Source: CAYXGZ01 sp964464755 (GTDB taxonomy: Bacteria; Planctomycetota; MHYJ01; JACPRB01). From it: a DNA stretch of 64,000 bases. The stretch is from the NCBI GenBank assembly GCA_964464755.1, contig CAYXGZ010000005.1, forward strand, positions 33,465-97,464, given 5' to 3'. This document shows, one piece after another, positions 49,001-55,984 of this stretch (positions within the stretch are counted from its first letter, which is position 1; every line of letters begins with the position of its first letter). The position numbers and the translations under genes were made by a program. Below the pieces are notes generated by a model that made no database searches, had not been told where the DNA came from, and was given only the letters and a program-made list of their open reading frames with translations.

Positions 49001-49367
49001 TGTTCGGGTGGTTGAGCTTGGCGGCGAGCTGGGCCTCGCGCTGGAAGCGGGCGAAGTCCTCGTCGCCGCCCTTGAGGAACTTCAGGGCGACCCAGCGGCC
49101 GAGCTCGGCGTCCCAGGCCTGCCAGACCTCCCCCATGCCGCCCGAGCCGAGCTTGCGGGTGCGGACGAACTTGCCGAAGCGGGCCGAGGGGTCGGCGGAC
49201 TGGACCCCGGGAGGGACGATGCTGGTGGAGCCGGTCCGGGATCCCGAGCCGGGCCTCGAGCCGGGCGCCGGGGTCGACGGGGCCTTGAGCGTCGGGTCGA
49301 AGTCCGTCGTCTTCCCGGGGGGCCGGGTGGATCGGGCGGCGGGGTCGCTGGGTTCGAGGGTGGCCAC
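46095..49367 (-). CDS. Ser/Thr protein kinase with long TPR region
   Basis: A 1,090-residue Hanks-type kinase. A Pro/Thr-rich N-terminus includes DFDPTLKAPSTP, similar to motifs in the kinase at 19564-21492. Kinase core from about residue 70: LGSGGMGEVWQAWD, VALKFLKGG, GIVHRDLKPENLMV, FVMDFGLARPVEG, GTPSYMAPEQAR, with a short insert between HRDLKPEN and DFG. Transmembrane helix LALGIGLGGLVVVGVALAVL, then canonical TPRs (for example SLSDFDQAIRLAPRSTDAWM, DYDRAIELDPATMEAWAMRA, DYTEAIRLSPRNPKLLFNRG). GTG 49367 has TAGGAT (49377-49382) 9 nt upstream. Tail-to-tail with the kinase at 42745-46098. Confidence 0.92.
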   Translation of the reverse strand: MATLEPSDPAARSTRPPGKTTDFDPTLKAPSTPAPGSRPGSGSRTGSTSIVPPGVQSADPSARFGKFVRTRKLGSGGMGEVWQAWDAELGRWVALKFLKGGDEDFARFQREAQLAAKLNHPNIAAIYEAGTAQGRHYIAMQFIEGTTLNEFPLRDPKMLVRLLRDAASAVGYANDQGIVHRDLKPENLMVQVRARGREGPGTRSAEAHLFVMDFGLARPVEGDSAISISGSIVGTPSYMAPEQARADRVDEGADVYSLGATLYQALTGRPPFRGRNVYDTLRLLQEEEATAPRSLNPKVDADLETIVLKCLEKERDRRYATAHDLAADLDRYLEGDPVSARKAGLAYRLRRKAGKSKLALGIGLGGLVVVGVALAVLLPILSREKQGKAASDRSLQLWAQVAGLINEAELYSRAGEIRRAREKTEEGIRACRESLAGGEFALGRYFLGRFQAMACRRTEALRELDRALELDPALAEASLERGLLLTELYEDEVQAHIQRHVIGFSSGVGRPVVHVSMSALHDRFPRLKVLRDGAIRDLSVAKGRSSFFREVDQRYGQAELARLRSAPEEARRIYDEVLATDPLHERAMIALGRMDWEGKRVDEALARVNRILERHRDWLPALDFRADVLGYKRSLQPEHPSAKSWVDQAFADYERIIASGNAGAETWFDRGMLRQAILDDEGAVADLRKAVDQKPDHHWAWVALSYCLRNLGRLDEALAAANAAVALDTPYPEGLVNKGRILHDLGDSVGAAKCFDQAIARSPAHYAAYLGRTAIRKEAGDLEGALADARKAVELELEDPSPSYNLAKMLIFTGDEAGADKILESLVVRHPRFANAWWELAVRKRDSGRLEESLSDFDQAIRLAPRSTDAWMHRGLALQMLERTDEAMQAYNEAIRFDPKNAQAWFNRAGLKLERNDEDGGLADFEAAIRANPKYVHAYVNRGIIRASRGDSGGALKDYDRAIELDPATMEAWAMRASLHGKAGDYAKATRDYTEAIRLSPRNPKLLFNRGNLHLRNDDPKAAVADLTAALDIDPAFWPALCNRGDALQDLGDYRGAIADYERALTLVPEKSPMRDKLRNAIEESKDKLR

Positions 49368-49473
49368 GGCGGGCCGATCCTACCACCCCCCCGGGGCCGC
49401 GGCCAGCACGTAACGAATGCTTGGCCCCGGCGGTCCATGTTGTTAAGCTGTTGACGATATCGGGGGGCGGCGC

Positions 49474-52242
49474 ATGGACGACCGCGAGCGGGCCGAGGAG
49501 CTCCAGGCCAGGATCGACGGGCTGCGCGAGGTGATCGGCTACCTGCTCCTCCGCCAGGTGGAGCTGGAGCGCGCGGCCGGGAGGACTCCGCCCCCCCTGC
49601 CCGTGCGGATCCAGCAGATCCTCAACCCCGGGGCGCGCCCCTCCGTGCCGACCGCCCTTCCCCCCGCCCCGGCGCCCGTCGCTCCCCCTCCGCCCCCGAG
49701 GCCGGCGGTCTCCGCGCCGCCGCCGACCCCGGTGGCCGCGCCGCCGCCCGCCCCTCCGCCGGTCGCCCCGCCGCCCCCGCGGCCGCTCCCGGCCCCCGTG
49801 GCCGCGCCGGCCGCCCCTCGCGAGCCCGCCTCGCTCGAGGCCCTGATCGGCGGCCGCTGGTTCAACTGGGCCGGCATCCTCGCGATCCTCGTCGGCTTCG
49901 CCAGCCTCCTGAAGTACTCCTTCGACCAGGGCTGGATCTCCCACGCCTTCCGCTTCGCCGGCGGCCTCGTGCTCGGGGTCTCCATGGTCGGCGGGGGTCT
50001 CCTCGCGAACCAGCGGAAGTTCCCGATCCTCGCCCGCGGCCTCTGGGGCGGCGCGCTCGGCATCCTGTACCTCACGCTCTTCGCGGGCTTCCAGGTCCTG
50101 CGCAGCTCCGCCACCGGCGGCCCGCTCATCTCGCAGAACGCCGCCTTCGCCGGGATGATCGCCGTCACGGTCGGCGGCGCCGCGCTCGCCATCCTGGCCT
50201 CGTCGCGCACCGTGGCGGGGCTGGCCGCGCTCGGCGGCTTCCTCACGCCCCTCCTGCTCTCCACCGGGCAGGGCAACCAGCTCGTCCTCGGGACGTACCT
50301 CGCGATCCTCGTCGCGGGCTTCCTCGCCCTCGGCGCCTGGAAGCGCTGGGCCTGGCTCGGGTGGATCGCCTTCCCCGCCGTCCTCGTCTACACCCCGGGC
50401 TGGCTCTTCCCCCGCGGCGCCGACAAGGACCTCGCGACGATCCTCGCCTCCATCTACGTGGCCCTGTTCTCGCTGGAGCCGCTGCTGCGCTCGGCGTTCC
50501 GGGAATCCGCCCGCTCCGTGACCCTGTCCCTCCGGGTCGTGCTCTCCTCGCTGATCTTCGGGTCGGCGATCCTCGTCAACCTCCACGGGCCGCACCGGGA
50601 CGCCGTCGGCGTCGCCGCCCTCGCCCTGGCGGGCTGGCACGTCGGGATCGCCCTCCTGCTGCGGAAGCGGGGCGACGCCTCCGAGCTTCCCGTCGCCCTC
50701 GAGTCGCTCGCGGGCCTGGCCTTCCTGCTCTTCCCCTGGGTCGAGCGGCGAATCCCCGAGGTCCACGTCCCGACGGTCACCGGCCTGCAGGCCGTCCTCC
50801 TGCTCGGGGCCGCCTCGTGGCGCGGCGCCGGCGCGCACCGGGCCTGGGCCCTGCTCGCCTTCGGCATCTCGTCGGCCACCCTCTACTTCAACGCGACGCC
50901 TGAATTCCTCGCCGAGCTCCGGCCCTGGACCCCGATCGCGAACCTCCGCGGCCTCGTCTACGCCGTCCTCGTCGCGTGCTTCGCCGGCGGGGTCGTCCTC
51001 TACCGCCGCCTCGAGCGGAAGCCCGGCGGCCTGGCCTCCGTGGAACGCACCGCCTCGTCCATCCTCCTCGTCCTCGCGACCAGCCTCCCCGCGGCCTGGA
51101 TCTCGCTCGAGGTCGCCGACGCCTGGCGGACCTGGGTCCTGCCCCGCTTCGCGGGCCGCGAGAAGGAGGCCGCCGCCCAGTCCGCCGGCCTGCTGACGAT
51201 GATCTGGGCCTCCTACGCCGCCCTCGTCGTGACCGTCGCGAAGCGCCGCGGCGAGACCCTGCTCCAGGGCTTCGGCCTCGCCTTCGTCCTCGCCACCCTC
51301 GTCAAGCTGCTCGTCTTCGACCTCGGCGAGCGGGGCGCCGTCATGACGACCTTCCTCGGCAACACCCGGTTCCTCTCGATGCTCACCGTGACGGGGTCGC
51401 TGGCCTGGCTGTCCTTCGAGTTCCGGCGCCAGGGACCGCCCGCCACGGACTGGAACTTCCTCTCGCCGGTCTTCACGCTCCTCGCCAACGCCTCCCTGGC
51501 CCTCGCGCTCAGCACCGAATGGATCGACCTCTGGAGGATCCGCCGCTGGGACGCGATGCAGGAGTTCGGCCTCGCGGGAATCTGGGCCGTGCACGCGACG
51601 CTGATGGTCGCCGACGGATTCCGCCGCGACCGGGTCCACCTGCGCGGCGGCGGCCTGGTCTTCCTCGGCATCGGCCTGCTCGCCTCGCTCGGCTGGGCCT
51701 TCGGCCCGACGTCCGTGGGCATGGACCGGGTCCTCTTCAATCCGCGCTGCCTCGGCGCGGGGCTCGTCGGGGCCGGGATCCTCGCCTCCGCCGCCATGTA
51801 CCGGGCCTGGAACCCCCGGATCCGCAGCGTCGTCGAGGTCTTCGAGACGGCGCTCGACCAGGTCCTGGCCGGGCCGCTCGCGATCGTCGGCCACCTCTTC
51901 CTGATCCTGCTCGCGACCCTCGAGGCCCGGGACGGCGTCTCGGCCTCGTCGATCGGGCTGATCACCGCCGAGCACGCCCGGCAGATGAGCTACTCGCTGA
52001 TCTGGACGCTGTACTCGATCTCGCTGGTCGCGCTGGGCTTCGTCCGCCCGTTCCGCGCGGTGCGCCTGCTGGCGCTCGGCGTGCTCTGCGTGACGATCCT
52101 GAAGGTCTTCCTCGTGGACCTGTCGTTCCTCGAGGGGATCTGGCGGATCCTGTCCTTCATCGGCCTGGGCGTGATGCTCGTCGGGGTGTCCTACCTCTAC
52201 CAGCGCTTCAAGGACGTCCTCCTCAAGGCGGAGTCCGCCTGA
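49474..52242 (+). CDS. DUF2339 polytopic membrane protein
   Basis: A 922-residue inner-membrane protein. Residues 1-40 are a coiled coil, 50-125 a Pro/Ala-rich linker, and from about 128 the DUF2339 signature appears: EALIGGRWFNWAGILAILVG, FASLLKYSFDQGWISHAFRF. More than 20 hydrophobic helices follow to the C-terminus. The family is widespread and uncharacterised. ATG has a GGGGGG Shine-Dalgarno-like run (49462-49467) 6 nt upstream. It ends in a 20-bp convergent overlap with the small membrane-protein gene 52223-52642. A role in the cell envelope is the most that can be inferred. Confidence 0.85.
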   Translation: MDDRERAEELQARIDGLREVIGYLLLRQVELERAAGRTPPPLPVRIQQILNPGARPSVPTALPPAPAPVAPPPPPRPAVSAPPPTPVAAPPPAPPPVAPPPPRPLPAPVAAPAAPREPASLEALIGGRWFNWAGILAILVGFASLLKYSFDQGWISHAFRFAGGLVLGVSMVGGGLLANQRKFPILARGLWGGALGILYLTLFAGFQVLRSSATGGPLISQNAAFAGMIAVTVGGAALAILASSRTVAGLAALGGFLTPLLLSTGQGNQLVLGTYLAILVAGFLALGAWKRWAWLGWIAFPAVLVYTPGWLFPRGADKDLATILASIYVALFSLEPLLRSAFRESARSVTLSLRVVLSSLIFGSAILVNLHGPHRDAVGVAALALAGWHVGIALLLRKRGDASELPVALESLAGLAFLLFPWVERRIPEVHVPTVTGLQAVLLLGAASWRGAGAHRAWALLAFGISSATLYFNATPEFLAELRPWTPIANLRGLVYAVLVACFAGGVVLYRRLERKPGGLASVERTASSILLVLATSLPAAWISLEVADAWRTWVLPRFAGREKEAAAQSAGLLTMIWASYAALVVTVAKRRGETLLQGFGLAFVLATLVKLLVFDLGERGAVMTTFLGNTRFLSMLTVTGSLAWLSFEFRRQGPPATDWNFLSPVFTLLANASLALALSTEWIDLWRIRRWDAMQEFGLAGIWAVHATLMVADGFRRDRVHLRGGGLVFLGIGLLASLGWAFGPTSVGMDRVLFNPRCLGAGLVGAGILASAAMYRAWNPRIRSVVEVFETALDQVLAGPLAIVGHLFLILLATLEARDGVSASSIGLITAEHARQMSYSLIWTLYSISLVALGFVRPFRAVRLLALGVLCVTILKVFLVDLSFLEGIWRILSFIGLGVMLVGVSYLYQRFKDVLLKAESA

Positions 52243-52642
52243 CCGGCAGTTCCATCGGCTCCTTGCCGACGCGGGCGCGGATCCAGTTGACCGCCTTCCC
52301 GAGCGAGGGGATCGAGACGAGGCGGCGCTCGAGGCGGAACTTGCCTGGGAAGTCCAGCAGCATCAGGCCGGCGAGGATCGTCAGGAACCCCTGGCCGGGC
52401 ACGCCGGGGATCGAGAGCACCAGGCCGAGCAGCACGAGCACCGCCCCGCCCAGGTTCTTCAGCACGAGCACCGTCCAGCGCCAGGCCGGGTGCGCGTTCA
52501 GCAGGAACGGCGCCCGCTTCGTCCCCGTGAAGTAGTCCACCGGCAGGTTCAGGATGATGGCCGTGGCGAGGCCGCCGCTGAGCAGCACGCCGCCGATCAC
52601 GATCCCGATCCAGGCCACCAGGGTCGCCCAGTTCCAGCCCAT
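52223..52642 (-). CDS. Small membrane protein (PGPGW-like)
   Basis: A 139-residue protein with three hydrophobic helices (VAWIGIVIGGVLLSGGLATA, VLVLKNLGGAVLVLLGLVLS, then PGVPGQGFLTILAGLMLLDF). The Pro-Gly-x-Pro-Gly-x-Gly motif before a leucine-rich helix and the following basic FPGKFRLERRL resemble the small PGPGW membrane-protein family; function unknown. ATG 52642 has TATGGT (52650-52655) 7 nt upstream; a GTG at 52652 would overlap that box. Convergent overlap with the DUF2339 gene. Confidence 0.7.
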   Translation of the reverse strand: MGWNWATLVAWIGIVIGGVLLSGGLATAIILNLPVDYFTGTKRAPFLLNAHPAWRWTVLVLKNLGGAVLVLLGLVLSIPGVPGQGFLTILAGLMLLDFPGKFRLERRLVSIPSLGKAVNWIRARVGKEPMELPVRRTPP

Positions 52643-52824
52643 GGCCGTCACCATACCCCCGCCCGCCGGAGTTTCCATCCCGGATCCCCGCCCGGCCGCC
52701 GTTTTGGGCCGTTGCGGAATCCTGCGCACGGGGAGGGACTTTTCCGTCGGGGCCGGTTTCCGCTCGGGGCGCGGCCCGAGGCACGCTCCTTGCTATTCGA
52801 AGGGCAACAGAGGGAGTGCACCCG

Positions 52825-54192
52825 GTGAATCCACCTCCGATCGAGCCCTACCGCATCAAGGTCGTCGAGCGCGTGGACCCCACCACGCCCGAGCAGCGGC
52901 GCCGCATCCTCCGCGACGCGAAGTACAACCTCTTCCGCGTCGCCTCCAGCCACGTCTCCGTGGACCTCCTGACCGACAGCGGCACCTCCGCGATGAGCGA
53001 CGCCCAGTGGTCGGCCCTCATGCTCGGCGACGAGGCCTACGCGGGCAGCCGCAGCTTCGCGCGCTTCGAGGCGGCCGTCCGCGAGCTCTTCGGCTTCCCC
53101 GAGGTCATCCCCACCCACCAGGGCCGGGGCGCCGAGCACATCCTCTTCTCGCTGCTCGTGAAGCGCGGGCAGGTCGTCCCGAACAACTGCCACTTCGACA
53201 CGACGCGGGCCAACCTCGAGATGGTCGGCGGCGTGGGGATCGACTGCGTCGTCGAGTGCGCCTACGTCCCGTCGCAGGAGTGCGACTTCAAGGGCAACGT
53301 GGACCTCGACAAGCTCGCCAAGGTGCTCGACGCCGGCAACGTGCCGTTCGGCATGGCCACGATCACCAACAACTCGGGCGGAGGCCAGCCCGTCTCCCTC
53401 AAGAACCTCCGGGCCGTCTCGGCCGCGCTGCACGCGCGCGGGCTGCCCTTCATCCTCGACGCCTGCCGCTTCGCGGAGAACGCGTGGTTCATCCGCGAGC
53501 GCGAGTGCCCCGGCCGGCCGATCCGGGAGATCGTCCGGGAGATGTTCTCGCTCGCCGACGGCTGCACGATGAGCGCGAAGAAGGACGGGCTGGCGAACAT
53601 CGGCGGCTTCTTCGCCTGCCGCTCGGCGGACCTGGCCGAGAAGTTCCGCCAGGTGCTCGTGCTCTACGAGGGCTTCCCCACCTACGGCGGCCTCGCGGGC
53701 CGCGACCTCGACGCCATCGCCGTCGGGCTCGGGGAGGCCGTCGAGCCCTCCTACCTCGAGCACCGGGTCGGCCAGGTCCGGCACCTCGCCGACCTGCTGG
53801 ACGCGGCGGGCGTGCCCGTCGTGAAGCCGGCGGGCGGCCACGCGGTCTACGTCGACGCCCGCGAGTTCCTCCCCCACGTGAAGCAGGAGGAGTTCCCGGG
53901 CCAGGCCCTGGTCTGCGAGCTCTACCTCGAGGGCGGCGTGCGGGCCTGCGAGATCGGGACGCTGATGTTCGGCAAGCCCGGTTCCCTGCCCCGCCTCGAC
54001 CTCGTGCGCCTCGCCATCCCCCGCCGCGTCTACACGGCCTCGCACCTGGGCTACGTCGCGGAATGCCTCGCGCGGATCTGGAAGCGCCGGGGCTCGATCC
54101 GCGGGCTCCGGATCGCGAAGGCGCCGGAGTTCCTCCGGCACTTCACGGCCGAGCTGGAGCCGCTGCCGGCCCCCGAGGGGGTGCCCGCGTGA
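52825..54192 (+). CDS. tnaA: Tryptophanase (tryptophan indole-lyase)
   Basis: A 455-residue PLP-dependent beta-eliminating lyase that splits tryptophan into indole, pyruvate and ammonia. Seen: LLTDSGTSAMSDAQWSALML, THQGRGAEHILFSLL, NNSGGGQPVSLKNLRAV, ADGCTMSAKKDGLANIGGFF with the PLP lysine in SAKKD, and FPTYGGLAGRDLDAIAVG. Two sites separate tryptophanase from tyrosine phenol-lyase. Here CHFDTTR has the Asp of tryptophanase, and RACEIG has Ile where tyrosine phenol-lyase has its substrate-binding Arg (MERG). Both point to tryptophanase, though other segments (YLEHRV) are phenol-lyase-like. GTG 52825 is preferred over GTG 52816 because AGGGAG then sits at normal distance. cysK follows with GTGA overlap. 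Confidence 0.85.
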   Translation: MNPPPIEPYRIKVVERVDPTTPEQRRRILRDAKYNLFRVASSHVSVDLLTDSGTSAMSDAQWSALMLGDEAYAGSRSFARFEAAVRELFGFPEVIPTHQGRGAEHILFSLLVKRGQVVPNNCHFDTTRANLEMVGGVGIDCVVECAYVPSQECDFKGNVDLDKLAKVLDAGNVPFGMATITNNSGGGQPVSLKNLRAVSAALHARGLPFILDACRFAENAWFIRERECPGRPIREIVREMFSLADGCTMSAKKDGLANIGGFFACRSADLAEKFRQVLVLYEGFPTYGGLAGRDLDAIAVGLGEAVEPSYLEHRVGQVRHLADLLDAAGVPVVKPAGGHAVYVDAREFLPHVKQEEFPGQALVCELYLEGGVRACEIGTLMFGKPGSLPRLDLVRLAIPRRVYTASHLGYVAECLARIWKRRGSIRGLRIAKAPEFLRHFTAELEPLPAPEGVPA

Positions 54193-55235
54193 AGCGCAAG
54201 CCGGCCTACGCGGAATCGGTGCTCGACCTCGTCGGCCGCACGCCGATGGTGCGGCTCCAGCGCCTCGCGCCCAAGGGGAGCGCGAAGATCCTCGCGAAGC
54301 TCGAGTACACGAACCCCTCCGGCAGCCTCAAGGACCGGATCGCGATCCGGATGCTCGAGGAGGCCGAGCGGCGCGGCGACCTGCGGCCCGGGATGACCGT
54401 GGTGGAGCCGACGAGCGGCAACACGGGCGCGGGGCTGGCCCTCGCCTGCGCGGTGAAGGGCTACCGGATGATCGCGGTGATGCCGGAGGCGATGAGCCGG
54501 GAGCGCTCGGCGCTGATCGCGGCCTTCGGCGCGCGGGTCGTCCTGACGCCCTGCCTCGACAAGACGCCAGGCATGTTCCGGCGCGAGGACATCGAGAAGG
54601 TCGTGGAGGTCGCCCAGCAGCTGGCGGCGCGGCCCGGCCACTACATGCCGAACCAGTTCGCGAACCCGGACAACCCCGCGGCGCACGCGGCGACGGCCTC
54701 GGAGATCTGGCGCCAGGCCGGGGGCCGCGTCGACGCCTTCGTCATGGGCGTGGGCACGTCCGGGACGCTGATGGGCGTGGGGCGCTGGCTGCGGAAGCGG
54801 AATCCCCGGGTGATCCGGGCCGCGATCGAGCCGACGGAGTCGTCGGTGCTGACGGGCTGCGAGCCCGGTCCCCACAAGCTCCAGGGCATCGGCGAGGGCT
54901 TCATCCCGGACCTCTACAAGGCCGTGGACGTGGACGAGGTCGTGCGGGTCTCGGACGACGACGCCAAGGGCACCGCCTGCCGCCTGGCGCGCGAGGAGGG
55001 CATCCTGGCGGGCTACTCGGGCGGCGCGAACGCCTGGGCCGCGCGGAAGCTGGCCCGGCGGCTCGGGCCGGGCAAGACGGTCGTCACCCTGATCCCGGAC
55101 ACGGGGCTGAAGTACCTCAGCACGGACCTCTTCCAGCCGGTCTCGGCGCTCTGCCGCGCCTGCGACGACCAGGAGCGCTGCGAGGCGAACCGGGCCGCCC
55201 TGCCCGCCGGCCTGGAACCGACCCGGGCGCCCTGA
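54189..55235 (+). CDS. cysK: Cysteine synthase-type PLP enzyme with Cys-rich tail
   Basis: A 348-residue fold-type II PLP enzyme. Seen: LVGRTPMVRLQRL, the lysine motif NPSGSLKDRIA, the TSGNTGAGLALACAVKGY substrate loop, PNQFANPDNPAAH, and the phosphate-binding GVGTSGTLMGVGR; GYSGGANAWAA near the C-terminus is typical of O-acetylserine sulfhydrylase. The last 30 residues add ALCRACDDQERCEANRA, a three-Cys tail unlike standard CysK. It makes cysteine from O-acetylserine and sulfide; cystathionine beta-synthase activity is an alternative. It forms an operon with tnaA. Their pairing suggests linked amino-acid and sulfur metabolism but no specific pathway. Confidence 0.85.
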   Translation: MKRKPAYAESVLDLVGRTPMVRLQRLAPKGSAKILAKLEYTNPSGSLKDRIAIRMLEEAERRGDLRPGMTVVEPTSGNTGAGLALACAVKGYRMIAVMPEAMSRERSALIAAFGARVVLTPCLDKTPGMFRREDIEKVVEVAQQLAARPGHYMPNQFANPDNPAAHAATASEIWRQAGGRVDAFVMGVGTSGTLMGVGRWLRKRNPRVIRAAIEPTESSVLTGCEPGPHKLQGIGEGFIPDLYKAVDVDEVVRVSDDDAKGTACRLAREEGILAGYSGGANAWAARKLARRLGPGKTVVTLIPDTGLKYLSTDLFQPVSALCRACDDQERCEANRAALPAGLEPTRAP

Positions 55236-55277
55236 CTTCCTTAACCCTGTTATCCCTCAACCTCGGGAAGTATTTTC

Positions 55278-55306
55278 TTGGAAGCGCCGGGCGAGCCTGT
55301 TACCTT
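55278..55306 (+). promoter_or_regulatory. Promoter of the MarR-type regulator
   Basis: TTGGAA (55278-55283), a 17-nt spacer and TACCTT (55301-55306), which ends 7 nt before the ATG at 55314. Upstream, TTCCTTAACC (55237-55246) recurs at 55890-55899 in front of oah and may be part of a regulator site. Confidence 0.55.
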
Positions 55307-55313
55307 CGGGCCC

Positions 55314-55841
55314 ATGAGCGAAACCCGGAACCGCTTCCTCCGCGACGTCCACATCATCGCCCGCCTCGTCAACCAGACCTTCGAGGAGGGCTACCTCTCG
55401 CGCGTCTCCGTGGAGGGCCTGACCTTCGACCAGCTCAACCTGCTGAAGTTCCTCGGCCAGCCCAAGACGCTCATGGTCAAGGACGTGACGTACTTCCTCG
55501 ACGCCTCCTACGCGGCCGCCTCGAAGGCCGTCGCCCGCCTCGAGCGCAAGGGGCTCGTGCGAAAGACCACGCTCGGCAGCGACCGGCGCGCCGAGATCAT
55601 CGAGCTGACCCCCAAGGCCCGCGGCATCGTGCGCCGCTACGAGAAGCTCAAGGCCGACCGCGTCAGCGCCCTCCTCGAGGGCCAGGACGTGGACGGACTC
55701 TGCACGCACCTCGAGAAGACGATCGAGCTGCTCCTCAAGGAACGGGCCGTCGCGGGATATCCCTGCTTGGGCTGCGGCGCCTACTACACGAAGAATTGCT
55801 TCATCCGCGCCCACGGCCTCCCCTCCCGCTGCCAAGAGTAG
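55314..55841 (+). CDS. MarR-family transcriptional regulator with C-terminal cysteine cluster
   Basis: A 175-residue winged-helix repressor-type protein. Seen: an N-terminal dimer helix (RFLRDVHIIARLVNQTFEEG), the HTH region VKDVTYFLDASYAAASKAVA followed by the wing RLERKGLVRKTTLGSDRRAE, and a C-terminal dimer helix. It then adds about 30 residues with YPCLGCGAYYTKNCFIRAHG and a final Cys (LPSRC), four cysteines in a metal- or Fe-S-site-like spacing. MarR proteins often control aromatic degradation and bind aromatic acids or acyl-CoAs. As it lies just upstream of the benzoyl-CoA genes, it is their likely regulator; a redox or oxygen sense through the cysteines is inference. ATG 55314 follows a promoter by 7 nt, so it is leaderless. 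Confidence 0.85.
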   Translation: MSETRNRFLRDVHIIARLVNQTFEEGYLSRVSVEGLTFDQLNLLKFLGQPKTLMVKDVTYFLDASYAAASKAVARLERKGLVRKTTLGSDRRAEIIELTPKARGIVRRYEKLKADRVSALLEGQDVDGLCTHLEKTIELLLKERAVAGYPCLGCGAYYTKNCFIRAHGLPSRCQE

Positions 55842-55984
55842 CGCGGACTTTTCCGCACCCGCGGCGTACTTCTGCGCCGCGCCGCGGAATTCCTTAACCT
55901 AGGACTTCTGGCCGTCGCTTTGCTTCGATTCCCCCATCCGGGCTGGGCCCGGAGATCGATCCACCATACGTCTTGGGGGAACCC
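55842..55984 (+). promoter_or_regulatory. Leader/control region of the benzoyl-CoA degradation operon
   Basis: Contains hairpins GCGGA-CTTT-TCCGC just after the regulator stop and GCGGCG/CGCCGC near 55860-55880, the TTCCTTAACC repeat (55890-55899), a 6-bp hairpin CCGGGC-TGG-GCCCGG (55938-55952), and GGGGGAA, a Shine-Dalgarno, ending 3-4 nt before the oah ATG. No clear -35/-10 pair was found; the operon could also be read from the regulator promoter. Confidence 0.4.

Noticed and set aside
41578..51975. Very long open frame on the minus strand (over 3,400 codons) and similar giant frames at 896-6433 and 11038-15624
   Set aside because: They are antisense to well-supported genes and have biased Arg/Gly/Leu/Val/Asp composition, a normal effect of high GC in third codon positions.
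52825..54192. Tyrosine phenol-lyase feeding phenol into aromatic degradation
   Set aside because: The substrate-binding Arg typical of phenol-lyase is Ile here and the tryptophanase Asp is present, so tryptophanase is the better call.
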